Source of the DNA: JADJPO01 sp963828555
GTDB lineage: Bacteria > Actinomycetota > Actinomycetes > Actinomycetales > Kineosporiaceae
Length of the DNA: 64,000 nt
Reading direction: 5' to 3'
Assembly (NCBI GenBank): GCA_963828555.1
Contig: CAWHEL010000002.1
Location: forward strand, 1,426,001-1,490,000
Shown here piece by piece: positions 1-8,357 of the stretch. A model generated the notes under the pieces. The model saw only the letters and a program-made list of their open reading frames with translations, was not told where the DNA came from and ran no database searches. Both the position numbers and the translations under genes were made by a program. Each line of letters opens with the position of its first letter. Positions within the stretch are counted from its first letter, which is position 1.

Positions 1-206
1 AACGCCCAGCTACCCCCGTCGCGCACCGGGTCGACAGCCGACAGGCTGACCACGTCACGCAGCCCGGTCAGCTCGCGCACGATCACGGCCCGATGTGCGC
101 AGGGGCAGGCCCAGGAGATGTAGAGGTGGTAGAGCCCGGCTGCGGCAGCGAAGCCGCTGTTGCCGTCGGCCGTGATCCGGCCCTGGAAGGGGTACCTGGG
201 CCGCAC
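1..206 (-). CDS. Glutathionyl-hydroquinone reductase (GST-like), 3' end beyond window
   Basis: Reading leftward from a GTG at 206, the protein shows the N-terminal signature of the YqjG/ECM4 family: RYPFQGRITADGNSGF, then YHLYISWACPCAHR, then a VDPVRDGGSW segment. These enzymes reduce glutathionyl- or mycothiol-type conjugates of quinones. The Cys of the CPxAHR motif is the catalytic residue in the family; here the usual CPW is CPC. The gene runs off the left edge, so about four fifths of a typical 320-residue protein is missing. An in-frame TGA lies about 20 codons upstream and no ATG, GTG or TTG lies between it and this GTG, so 206 is the only start in this frame. Relatives begin 12-16 residues earlier, so a frameshift in the extreme 5' end is possible. 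Confidence 0.75.
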   Translation of the reverse strand, partial: MRPRYPFQGRITADGNSGFAAAAGLYHLYISWACPCAHRAVIVRELTGLRDVVSLSAVDPVRDGGSWA

Positions 207-399
207 GAACCCGTGGGACGACGGCGGGCGGGCGAATCCCGGCTGACCGGGGGCTGCCGATCAACCGTGTCGTGGCCCGACTATCCCAGCCGGCGATCCG
301 CTCAGCGCGCGCAGTACAAGCCGCTGGTGATCATCCAGAGTTCGGTCACGCGCCGCGCACAACCCCGCCGAACTGAGCGGCATCGCACCCGTCGCGAGT

Positions 400-452
400 G
401 GGCACGGCGTGACGTTGCACCCGCCGGACGGGCACAGCGTCACGCCGTGCCC
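400..452 (-). terminator. Long inverted repeat downstream of the phospholipase gene
   Basis: GGGCACGGCGTGAC at 400-413 is matched perfectly by GTCACGCCGTGCCC at 439-452, a 14-bp stem around a 25-nt loop. It lies just past the stop of the minus-strand patatin gene (469) and before the next minus-strand gene, which fits a strong terminator without a clear T-tract. Confidence 0.6.
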
Positions 453-468
453 GCAAAGGGATGGGGGG

Positions 469-3057
469 CTACTCGACGGGGGAGATGCGTAGGTCCGGGT
501 CGACGGGGGGAGCGCCGTAGTCGGTGTCCCAGTCCAGGACGCCGCCGGCGGACAGGGCGCGTAGGTGGGTGACGGCGGCGGCGGCGTCCGGCCAGGCGGG
601 GTCGGTGGTGCCGGGGGCGAGCGGCGGCGTGAACCAGGTGCTCAGCGCACCGGGCACCCGGTAGGAGGCGGCCAGGTCGCTGTACAGCGGCAGCCGGGCG
701 CTGATGTCCAGGCTCAGTTCGCGGTACTCGCGCAGCGCCATCCGCAGCCGAATCCAGCGGTAGCGGTCGGTCTGGGTCTGCCCGGCCACGTCGCCGTCGC
801 CGCCGGTGAAGCGTTCCCGCAGCGCCAGTCCCGCGTGGTAGCCGCGCAGGCCCAGTTCGAGGATGGCCGGCTGGGTCATGAACAGGTTGGCCCCGCCCTC
901 GCCCTGCCCCTGGCGCACCACGGCGATCCGCCCCCGGAAGCCGGGCAGGTCGGACTGCATCGCATCGCGCCAGCCGAGGCCGGTCGAGAGCAGCGCGCTG
1001 GCGAAGCTGCCCACCCCCGACACCCGTCGCCACGAGCGGGCCCGCGGCGCGGCGTCCTGCTCGGGCACGGTGAGCCACTCGGCCAGGCGGTGGCCGGCCG
1101 AGGTGGCCGGCGCGGTCTGCACGTGGTCGAGGGTGAACCCGAACGTCGGCCAGCGCGGCAGCAGGGTGTCGAAGAAGTGGATCGGGAAGTTGCTGGTCAG
1201 CCCTCCGTCGGAGAACCACTGCACCCGGGGCACGAACACGGTCGGCGGCGGCGGGGGCGGCGCCAGCACCCGGCCGTAGGCGTCCTGCAGCGGGCCGGGC
1301 GACTCGACGTCCAGGGTATAGAGCGGCACCGCCCGCATCAGCCCGGGCAGCGACAGGCTCATCCGAACGGCGGCCGCGACCGGGAAGTCCCACGGGTCCG
1401 GCACCTCCTGCAGCACCTCTCCGTCGTGACGCGGGCAGGTCGACTCCCGCGCCTGCGCCGGCGAGGAGAGGATCATCTGGGTGACCACCCTCACCGGCAG
1501 CACGGCCGTCAAACACGTGCGGCAGAACAGGAATCGGCTCGCGCCCTCCCGTTCGGCGCGCTCGGCGGTGAGGAACGGCAGCGTGTACGGGCGGCTCTGC
1601 GAGGCGTTGGTGGTGACGATCGCGAGGTCGATCACGCGCAACTGGGCGTCGTCGGCCGCGCGGCGCAGCGTGTCCAGTTCCGGGGCGGACGGCGCGCCGA
1701 GCCGTCCCAGCCACAGCTCGCCGAACGTCAACGTGGGTCGCCCGCCACCCAGGTCGGACCCGGCCGTCGCGTCGGGTCCGGCAGGGATGCCGGCCAGGTC
1801 GTCGATACGATCGGCCAGCCAGGTGACCAGCGCCGGAACATCGCCCGCGGCCGGCACCCCGACCAGTCGGTCGAGCCGCGCCGACAGGCCGCGGGAGCCA
1901 GAACCCATGTCCGGCACAGCGATTCCGGGCACCAGGCCGTAATACTCGGGGTCGGCGCGCTCACTGAGAAAGGTGCGTAGCGCCAGCAGATAGGTGATTG
2001 CCGTCGCGGCGAACGCCGCCAGGGCGAAGGTGGTCAGCAGCGCGATCGAGGCCAGTGCCGCGACACCCAGCCCCAGCCCCGGAGTCCGCACGAAGGTGAC
2101 CGTGAACCCGATCCAGGCCAGCAGTGCCCCGATCCAGACCGCGGCGGTCACGGCCCGCGAGGCCCGCCCGAGAGCGGCGAACAGGCTCGCCAGCAACGGG
2201 ACGGCGCGGCCGCGGAAGCCCGAACGGGAGGGCATCCGCAATACCGCGACCAGGGCCCGATAGGCATCGCGCGTGGAACGGGCCGGCTGGAACAGACGCG
2301 CCAGGCGATGCTGCTCGGGCCACTCCGGCATGGCGGCGCCGGAGGCCTGGTCCGAAGCCGCCGCACCGGCGAGGTCCTGGCCGGCCAGCCAACCGAGCAT
2401 CTGGGCCAGCCCCGCGAAGCCCGGCTCGACCGAGGGCAGGTGCGCCGAGCCGGGGCCGTCCGGCACGGCCGGCGGTGTGGTGCGGCCGAGCTCGGCCGCA
2501 GCGGCCGCGGCGGCGGCGACCGCACCGGTCGAGGCGCCGCCGACGCGGCGGAACACGTAGTGCTCGGCCAGGGCGCAGGTGGCCAGTGGATAGATCACGC
2601 CGGACGTCGTGCCGCCCCGCATCGTCGCGTCCGCCGAGTGCGCGAGGTAGTCGAGCACCTGCGCGGGGTCGGGGAAGTTGGTGGCGGTCCGGGTCATCGC
2701 GGCTGGGGAGCGCAGCAGATGGTGCTCCGTGCGGGCCATCGGCGCGTCCAGGTCCAGCGCGGACGTCGTGAGCGCGGCCCCGTCAGCCGCGGCGGAGTCC
2801 GGCGCCTCGCCGTCCCGAGCCTCCGGGGCCTCCGGGGCCTCCGGGGCGTCCCGGGCCTCCGGGCCGGCGGGGGCGTCATCCGGCTCCGAGGTGGGGGTGA
2901 GCGGGTCTTGTTCGAGGATGCGCAGGTAGCGGTGGCGGTCCTGCATCCGCAGCAGGATCCGCCAGGGATTCTCCGTCACCGGGGCGGTGACCGCCGCGGG
3001 CCGCGCGGGGAGTTCGTCGTCCGCTGCGATGGGTAGGCGCGCCCGGGTGTCGGCCAT
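469..3057 (-). CDS. Patatin-like phospholipase family protein with membrane segments
   Basis: A protein of 862 residues. The patatin signatures are present: a glycine-rich oxyanion stretch RGGTTSGVIYP near residue 147, the nucleophile elbow GGASTGAV with Ser176, and the Asp of the catalytic dyad in FSDGGLTSNFP near residue 615. Between them (about residues 300-360) are two long hydrophobic stretches, so the catalytic core is split by a membrane hairpin, as in some large bacterial patatin proteins. Residues 55-95 are a low-complexity Pro/Glu/Ala tract (tandem APE triplets, repeats at 2820-2850 in the DNA). Expected activity is lipid acyl hydrolysis; the substrate is unknown. The ATG at 3057 has GGGAGG 7 nt upstream. 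It is divergent from the hydrolase gene at 3243. Confidence 0.85.
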   Translation of the reverse strand: MADTRARLPIAADDELPARPAAVTAPVTENPWRILLRMQDRHRYLRILEQDPLTPTSEPDDAPAGPEARDAPEAPEAPEARDGEAPDSAAADGAALTTSALDLDAPMARTEHHLLRSPAAMTRTATNFPDPAQVLDYLAHSADATMRGGTTSGVIYPLATCALAEHYVFRRVGGASTGAVAAAAAAAAELGRTTPPAVPDGPGSAHLPSVEPGFAGLAQMLGWLAGQDLAGAAASDQASGAAMPEWPEQHRLARLFQPARSTRDAYRALVAVLRMPSRSGFRGRAVPLLASLFAALGRASRAVTAAVWIGALLAWIGFTVTFVRTPGLGLGVAALASIALLTTFALAAFAATAITYLLALRTFLSERADPEYYGLVPGIAVPDMGSGSRGLSARLDRLVGVPAAGDVPALVTWLADRIDDLAGIPAGPDATAGSDLGGGRPTLTFGELWLGRLGAPSAPELDTLRRAADDAQLRVIDLAIVTTNASQSRPYTLPFLTAERAEREGASRFLFCRTCLTAVLPVRVVTQMILSSPAQARESTCPRHDGEVLQEVPDPWDFPVAAAVRMSLSLPGLMRAVPLYTLDVESPGPLQDAYGRVLAPPPPPPTVFVPRVQWFSDGGLTSNFPIHFFDTLLPRWPTFGFTLDHVQTAPATSAGHRLAEWLTVPEQDAAPRARSWRRVSGVGSFASALLSTGLGWRDAMQSDLPGFRGRIAVVRQGQGEGGANLFMTQPAILELGLRGYHAGLALRERFTGGDGDVAGQTQTDRYRWIRLRMALREYRELSLDISARLPLYSDLAASYRVPGALSTWFTPPLAPGTTDPAWPDAAAAVTHLRALSAGGVLDWDTDYGAPPVDPDLRISPVE

Positions 3058-3242
3058 GGCACCTCCCTCCCGGTCATGTCGCTGCGCTGGGATTCTGCCG
3101 GGTCACGGCGCAGACCCCAACTCCCGCGGCCTCCGCCTGCCCGAGCCGTCGCTCCTGGTTCACCGGTGAGCACGCACGGCGACGGCCTCGTCCCGTCAGG
3201 GTCCGGATTGACATCACCCATCCGCCGACGGAACCTGCCGGT

Positions 3243-4247
3243 ATGACCCAGTCCGCCGGTGAGACAGGCCCTGCCCAAGCGCCGGGGCCGCCCTCGCGCT
3301 GGGTCGACCTCGACGGGCCGGTGCACTACCTCGACTTCGGTGGCCCGCCGCGGGGTCCGGTGCTGGTCGCCGTCCACGGCCTGGGCGGTTCGCACGCCAA
3401 CTGGCTGGCCCTGGGGCCGCTGCTCGCCCCGACCTGCCGCGTGCTCGCGCCGGACCTGCCGGGGTTCGGCCTGACCCGGGCGCACGGCCGGTCCACCTCC
3501 ATCGCCGCGAACGGAGCCCTGCTGCGCCGATTCGTTGCCGAGGTGGCCGGAGGCCCGGCGATCTGGGTGGGCAACTCGATGGGCGCCCTGATCACCGTGC
3601 TCGAGGCGGTGGCTCACCCCGAACTGGTGGCCGGGGCGGTGCTGATCGACCCTGCGCTGTTCCCGCTGCCGCGCCACCGGCCCGACCCGCTGGCCACGAC
3701 CTTGTTCGCCGCCTACTTCACCCCCGGCCTCGGGGCCGCGGCCGTCGCCGGCCGTCGTCGGGTGCGCTCGCCCGAGCAGATGGCCATGGACAGCCTTGAG
3801 CTGTGCAGCGTCGACGCCCGCCGGATCCCCGAGCCGGTCGCCGCCGCCCACCGGGCGCTCGGCCGGGCGCGGGCCGACTTCCCCGACGTGCCCAAGGACT
3901 TCGTCGTCGCCGCCCGCTCGATGCTGCCGGTACTGAGGCGACGCCGTCGTCTGGCCGAGCTGATGGGCCGGATCGAGGTGCCGGTGCTGCTGCTGCACGG
4001 CGAACGCGACCGGCTGGTGCCCGTCCGGGCATCGGTGGAGCTGGCCGCGGCGCACCCGCACTGGCAGTTCGCCATGGCCCGTGACGTCGGCCACCTGCCC
4101 CAGCTCGAGGCGCCCGAGTGGACGGCGACCCAACTGCTCACCTGGCTGGACGGCGCCGGGGCACCGGCCGCGCATACGGCGCGGACGGCGCGCTTCACCC
4201 CTCCCGCGCTCACGAGTGTGTACGCTCAGCGATCAGACGATCACTGA
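3243..4247 (+). CDS. Alpha/beta hydrolase
   Basis: A 334-residue alpha/beta-hydrolase fold protein. An HGLGGSHANW oxyanion region (residues 45-54) precedes a nucleophile elbow GNSMGA with Ser112. The acid is Asp256 in HGERDRLVP and the base is His284 in DVGHLPQ, so the triad is complete. A short disordered N-terminus and a 25-residue C-terminal tail flank the domain. There is no signal peptide, so it is probably cytoplasmic. The substrate cannot be inferred; the family covers esterases, C-C hydrolases and haloperoxidase-like enzymes. A TTGACA hexamer at 3208-3213 could be its -35 element. It is divergent from the patatin gene with a 185-bp spacer. Confidence 0.88.
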   Translation: MTQSAGETGPAQAPGPPSRWVDLDGPVHYLDFGGPPRGPVLVAVHGLGGSHANWLALGPLLAPTCRVLAPDLPGFGLTRAHGRSTSIAANGALLRRFVAEVAGGPAIWVGNSMGALITVLEAVAHPELVAGAVLIDPALFPLPRHRPDPLATTLFAAYFTPGLGAAAVAGRRRVRSPEQMAMDSLELCSVDARRIPEPVAAAHRALGRARADFPDVPKDFVVAARSMLPVLRRRRRLAELMGRIEVPVLLLHGERDRLVPVRASVELAAAHPHWQFAMARDVGHLPQLEAPEWTATQLLTWLDGAGAPAAHTARTARFTPPALTSVYAQRSDDH

Positions 4248-4280
4248 ACGTTGATTCTGCACGTGAGCGAGGGGAACACT

Positions 4281-5237
4281 ATGTCTCACCGGACCGCACA
4301 ACGCCGTCTGCGTGGCCTCGCCGCCGCAGTACTGACCGTCGGTCTGGCCGTGTCGGTTCCGGCGGCCGCCGAGGCCACGGCCACCCCTCCCTCCCCGGTG
4401 GGCGGTTCCACCTCCCGGTCGGCGCCGCGCACCTACGCCGTGACCGCGCAGGCGCTCGCGGCGGTGACCTGCCGCGCCGCCGAGGGATTCACCCGGGTCA
4501 ACAGCGGTGCCCTCTACCGGCTGACCGACAGCGCGCCGACCGGTGCCGCGAACACCATGAGCGAGCTGGGCCAGGTCGGCAGCGGCTGGACCGGCACGGC
4601 CTTCGCCTGGGTGGCGGCCGGGGGCGACGGCGTCGTCTACGGGCTGACCTGGACCGGGGACCTGAAGTGGTACCGGTACAGCACCGCCTCCTCCGGGTGG
4701 GTGGCCGGCAGCGGCAGGGTGGTCGGTCGGGGGTTCACCCCACGAACCAAGATGATCAATATCGCGCTCGGCGGCGACGGCCGGTTCTACATGGTGAAGA
4801 CCGACGGGAAGCTGGTGCTCTACCGGCACACCGGTCGGTTGACCGGGGCGGCGACCTGGGCCAACCCGACTGGCTGGACGATCGGTAGCGGCTGGACCGG
4901 CAACGAGATCATCATCCCGAACGGTGACGGCACCATCTATCGGCAGTACCAGTCGGCGCTGTACTGGTACCGGCACACCGACCCCGCGGCGGGCGCAGTC
5001 ACCTGGAGCGCGCGCAGGACGATCGGCTCGGGCTGGCGGTTCTACGACGTGCTCCCGGCCGGCGCCGGCGTGCTCTACGCGACCCAGGGCGGCAGCGGCA
5101 CGGTCGTCGTCTATCGCCACGGGGACCCGGTCGGTGGGAGCAACGGCTGGGCCGCGGCCACCGGCGTGGTCAAGATGACCGCCCGCCCCGACTCCTTCGG
5201 CATCTCGGTCGACCCCCTGGCCTGCAGTCTCGCCTGA
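4281..5237 (+). CDS. Secreted tachylectin-2-like beta-propeller protein (copy 1)
   Basis: The ATG at 4281 follows GAGCGAGGGG and opens a 318-residue protein with a basic N-terminus and a hydrophobic signal segment ending around an Ala-rich AAAEA site. The mature part has five or more blades with the repeating pattern GSGWTG, then a GGDG or NGDG turn, then YR or YG and WYRHTD-like strands, typical of tachylectin-2 GlcNAc/GalNAc-binding propellers. It is likely an exported carbohydrate-binding protein. The next gene is a paralogue 34 bp downstream on the same strand. An earlier in-frame TTG at 4251 lacks a ribosome binding site and would bury the signal peptide. Confidence 0.82.
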   Translation: MSHRTAQRRLRGLAAAVLTVGLAVSVPAAAEATATPPSPVGGSTSRSAPRTYAVTAQALAAVTCRAAEGFTRVNSGALYRLTDSAPTGAANTMSELGQVGSGWTGTAFAWVAAGGDGVVYGLTWTGDLKWYRYSTASSGWVAGSGRVVGRGFTPRTKMINIALGGDGRFYMVKTDGKLVLYRHTGRLTGAATWANPTGWTIGSGWTGNEIIIPNGDGTIYRQYQSALYWYRHTDPAAGAVTWSARRTIGSGWRFYDVLPAGAGVLYATQGGSGTVVVYRHGDPVGGSNGWAAATGVVKMTARPDSFGISVDPLACSLA

Positions 5238-5271
5238 ACGCCGTCCCTGCACCAGAGATCGGAGATCCCCT

Positions 5272-6213
5272 GTGTTCCAAAGCCTCTCCCGCATGCCTCG
5301 ACGCGGTCTGCGGGCCCTGCTGGCGTCGTCCGCCGCCCTCGGTCTGACCCTCGGTCTCGCCCCCGGCGCGCTCGCGGCAGCACCCGCACCCGCACTGGCG
5401 GCGAGCCGGCCGGCGATCGCCCCCGCCGTCGGCGGGTCGGGGTGCACGGCGGTCGACGGGTACCTGGCCGACCTCGGCGGGCGGCTCTACCGCACGGCCG
5501 ACGCCCAGCCGCTGACCGGCACCAGCACCCTGACCCGTGGCCCGGTGATCGGGCGCGGCTGGACCGGCGACGATTTCGCCTGGGTCGGCAGCGGGGGTGA
5601 CGGGGTGGTCTACGGCATCACCTGGACCGGACTGCTGAAGTGGTTCAAGTACAACTCGGTGACGTCGAGCTGGGGCACCGGGGGCGGCACGGTGGTCGGC
5701 AGCGGCTTCACCCCGGGCAAGTCGATGATCAACATCGGGCTGGGCCAGGGCGGGCGCTTCTACGTGGTGCGCCCGAACGGCGACCTCTACGAGTACGAGC
5801 ACACCGGGTGGGCCACCGGCGCCCGCACCTGGGGCTCCGCCCGGGGCCACAAGGTGGGCACCGGCTGGACGGGCGAGGAGCTGGTGATCCCGGTGGGCGA
5901 CGGCTCGTTGTACCGCCAGGTCGCGGGCAAGCTGCTCTGGTACCGGCACACGGACCCGACGTCCGGCCCGGTGACCTGGACCAGGAGGACGGTCGGCACG
6001 GGCTTCCGGTTCTACGACATCCGGTCGGCCGGCGGCGGAGTTCTCTACGCCACCAGCGCCCGGGACGGCTCGGTGCGCATGTTCCAGCACCTCGACCCGG
6101 CCGGCGGGGCGGCGAGCTGGGCGAACACCCTCGGCCTGCTCAAGGGGGAGATCGACGACCCGGACTCGCACGGCCTGACCGTCGACCCGGACAGCTGCTC
6201 GGCGCCGGCCTGA
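5272..6213 (+). CDS. Secreted tachylectin-2-like beta-propeller protein (copy 2)
   Basis: A GTG start at 5272 with GGAG 8 nt upstream gives 313 residues. The signal peptide is clear (RRGLRALLASS, a long Leu/Ala core, then ALAAAPAPALAAS). Blades carry the same GxGWTG, GDG and WYRHTD-like motifs as the upstream copy, and the two proteins align along their whole length, so this is a tandem duplication. They probably form one transcript that ends at the hairpin at 6238-6276. The role is probably extracellular glycan binding; the ligand is unknown. Confidence 0.82.
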   Translation: MFQSLSRMPRRGLRALLASSAALGLTLGLAPGALAAAPAPALAASRPAIAPAVGGSGCTAVDGYLADLGGRLYRTADAQPLTGTSTLTRGPVIGRGWTGDDFAWVGSGGDGVVYGITWTGLLKWFKYNSVTSSWGTGGGTVVGSGFTPGKSMINIGLGQGGRFYVVRPNGDLYEYEHTGWATGARTWGSARGHKVGTGWTGEELVIPVGDGSLYRQVAGKLLWYRHTDPTSGPVTWTRRTVGTGFRFYDIRSAGGGVLYATSARDGSVRMFQHLDPAGGAASWANTLGLLKGEIDDPDSHGLTVDPDSCSAPA

Positions 6214-6237
6214 CCACACGGGCCGCCACGGACAGGC

Positions 6238-6276
6238 GGGGCGTCGCCCGGGCAGGATCCCGCCGGGCGGCGCCCC
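6238..6276 (+). terminator. Rho-independent-type hairpin after the tachylectin-like pair
   Basis: GGGGCGTCGCCCGG (6238-6251) pairs with CCGGGCGGCGCCCC (6263-6276), 13 of 14 Watson-Crick plus one mismatch or wobble, with an 11-nt loop. It starts 25 nt after the second propeller gene. No T-tract follows, as is usual at high GC. Confidence 0.65.
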
Positions 6277-6400
6277 GTCGGCAGGTCCGGGTGGTGGCGG
6301 AACAAATCCGGGGTCGCGATAGGTTGCCGCCTGCGATGGCCCCACTTTGAGCGCGGGTATCCCGGGATGATCCGACTGACGAGGCGGTGAGCTGCACCCC

Positions 6401-7330
6401 ATGCAGATCTACGACGACGTGACCCAGCTGGTCGGCCGCACCCCGCTGGTGCGCCTGAACCGGATCATGGACGGCGCGGGCGCCACCGTGGTGGCGAAGC
6501 TGGAGTTCTACAACCCGGCGAACAGCGTCAAGGACCGGATCGGCGTCTCCATGATCGAGGCCGCCGAGGCCTCCGGGGAGCTCAAGCAGGGCGGCACCAT
6601 CGTCGAGGCCACCTCGGGCAACACCGGGATCGCGCTGGCCATGGTCGGCGCCGCCCGTGGGTACCGGGTCGTGCTGACCATGCCCGAGTCGATGAGCAAG
6701 GAGCGCCGGGCGCTGCTGCGCGCCTACGGTGCCGAGCTGGTGCTCACCCCGGCCGCCGAGGGCATGAAGGGTGCGGTCGCCAGGGCCGAGGAGATCGGCC
6801 GCGACTCCGGTGCCGTGCTGGTCCGCCAGTTCGCCAACGTGGCCAACCCCGAGGTGCACCGGCGCACGACGTTCGAGGAGATCTGGGCCGACACCGACGG
6901 CCAGGTCGGCGCGCTGGTGGCGGGCATCGGCACCGGCGGCACCATCACCGGCGTCGGCCAGGAGCTGAAGAAGCGCAACAGCGAGATCAAGGTGATCGCG
7001 GTCGAACCGGCGGCCTCGCCGATCCTCAACGGTGGCGCGCCGTCCGGGCACCCGATCCAGGGCATCGGCGCCAATTTCGTGCCCGAGATCCTTGACAGAG
7101 GCGTCTACGACGAGGTGCTCGACGCGCCCACCGACGAGGCCGTGAGCTATGCCCGTCGGGCCGCCAAGGAGGAGGGGCTGCTGGTCGGCATCTCCTCGGG
7201 GGCGGCGCTGTGGGGTGCGGCCCAGGTGGCCAAGCGGCCCGAGATGGCCGGCACGCTGATCGTCGTGATCATCCCGAGCTTCGGTGAGCGCTACCTGTCG
7301 ACCATCCTCTACTCCGATCTGATGGACTGA
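6401..7330 (+). CDS. cysK: Cysteine synthase A (O-acetylserine sulfhydrylase)
   Basis: A 309-residue PLP enzyme that makes L-cysteine from O-acetylserine and sulfide. The PLP lysine is Lys44 in NSVKDRIG; the phosphate/substrate loop is TSGNTG (71-76); GIGTGGTITG is the cofactor phosphate-binding glycine loop. The length is normal for CysK, without the regulatory domain of cystathionine beta-synthase. The serine acetyltransferase gene follows 43 bp later, giving the classic cysK-cysE order in which the two products can form the cysteine synthase complex. Confidence 0.95.
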   Translation: MQIYDDVTQLVGRTPLVRLNRIMDGAGATVVAKLEFYNPANSVKDRIGVSMIEAAEASGELKQGGTIVEATSGNTGIALAMVGAARGYRVVLTMPESMSKERRALLRAYGAELVLTPAAEGMKGAVARAEEIGRDSGAVLVRQFANVANPEVHRRTTFEEIWADTDGQVGALVAGIGTGGTITGVGQELKKRNSEIKVIAVEPAASPILNGGAPSGHPIQGIGANFVPEILDRGVYDEVLDAPTDEAVSYARRAAKEEGLLVGISSGAALWGAAQVAKRPEMAGTLIVVIIPSFGERYLSTILYSDLMD

Positions 7331-7373
7331 CGCCGCGATGTTCCGGGCACGGCAGGACGGCGCGGGGGTAGGG

Positions 7374-7982
7374 ATGAGCGAGCGGATCGGCTGGCGGGCA
7401 CGCCTGCGCGAGGACGTCGACGCAGCCATCGCCCGCGATCCTGCCGTGCGTAGCCGGGCCGAGGTAATCCTGGGCTACCCGGGTCTGCACAGCATCTGGG
7501 TGCACCGGCTCAACCACCGGCTGTGGCGGCGCGGGCACCGCTTGGCAGCCCGGCTGATCTCGCAGTGGATCCGCGGCCGGACCGGGATCGAGATCCACCC
7601 CGGAGCGACCATCGGTCGCCGGTTCTTCATCGACCACGGCAACGGCGTGGTGATCGGGGAGACTGCCGAGATCGGGGACGACGTGATGATCTATCACGAC
7701 GTCACCCTCGGGGGGCGCAGCCTGGCCAAGGTCAAGCGGCACCCCACAGTCGAGGACGGTGTGGTGATCGGGGCCGGGGCCCGGGTGCTCGGCCCGGTGG
7801 TGATCGGCAAGGGCGCCCAGATCGGGGCGAACGCCGTGGTGGTGCGCGACGTACCGGCGGGCGCGGTGGTGGTGGGCATCCCGGGCAAGGCCCGGATGCC
7901 GGGCGGCCAGGCGCTGCCCGAGTCGCCGGCGCCGCTGCCTGCACCCGGTGAGGACGCGATCGACCCCGCCATCTGGATCTGA
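7374..7982 (+). CDS. cysE: Serine O-acetyltransferase
   Basis: A 202-residue acetyl-CoA-dependent serine acetyltransferase, the first committed step of cysteine synthesis. A short helical N-terminal domain is followed from about residue 65 by left-handed beta-helix hexapeptide repeats (IEIHPGATIGRRFFIDHGNGVVIGE and later repeats), with the catalytic His in the DHGNG segment. The C-terminus ends in Ile (DPAIWI), which fits the CysE tail that docks in the CysK active site. I chose the ATG at 7374 (GGGGGTAGGG upstream) over an ATG at 7338 that lacks a ribosome binding site. Confidence 0.93.
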   Translation: MSERIGWRARLREDVDAAIARDPAVRSRAEVILGYPGLHSIWVHRLNHRLWRRGHRLAARLISQWIRGRTGIEIHPGATIGRRFFIDHGNGVVIGETAEIGDDVMIYHDVTLGGRSLAKVKRHPTVEDGVVIGAGARVLGPVVIGKGAQIGANAVVVRDVPAGAVVVGIPGKARMPGGQALPESPAPLPAPGEDAIDPAIWI

Positions 7983-8083
7983 CCGGCGGGCCCTGACCGG
8001 CAAGCCCCTGACCGGGCCGCCGTTCGCCGCAGCGCAGGTCCTTCGCGGGTGCGCATCCGGTCGCGCCGGGTGACCATGACGGT

Positions 8084-8332
8084 ATGGGCAGGTATGTGCT
8101 GGCCTACCTGGACGGCGGGCCGGCGAACGGCAGGGTGGTGGAGGTCGACGAGCCTCACTGGGCACCGCTGGGCGCGCTGCGGATCGAGGTCGCCGGTCGC
8201 GAGTACGTGTACGTGCGGGTCGATCAGCCCCGGCCGCCGGAGGGCCAGCCCTGGCGCTACGTGCTTGAGCAGGGCGTGCGGTGGACCCCGCCGGGCAGCC
8301 AGGCCGCCAACGACGACCCCTACGACGACTGA
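8084..8332 (+). CDS. Conserved-looking small protein of unknown function
   Basis: An 82-residue acidic protein (MGRYVLAYLDGGPANGRVVE..., ending NDDPYDD) with strong G/C third-position bias and its own ATG. It has no membrane segment, Cys pairs or motif I recognise. It looks like a small beta-rich domain: alternating hydrophobic residues around VVEVDEP, LRIEV and YVYVRVD. It sits alone between cysE and the mannosyltransferase gene; the ribosome binding site is weak. Coding is inferred from composition and from the clean fit between neighbours. Confidence 0.6.
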   Translation: MGRYVLAYLDGGPANGRVVEVDEPHWAPLGALRIEVAGREYVYVRVDQPRPPEGQPWRYVLEQGVRWTPPGSQAANDDPYDD

Positions 8333-8357
8333 GCGGGCCGCCCGATAGCCTGCCGCG

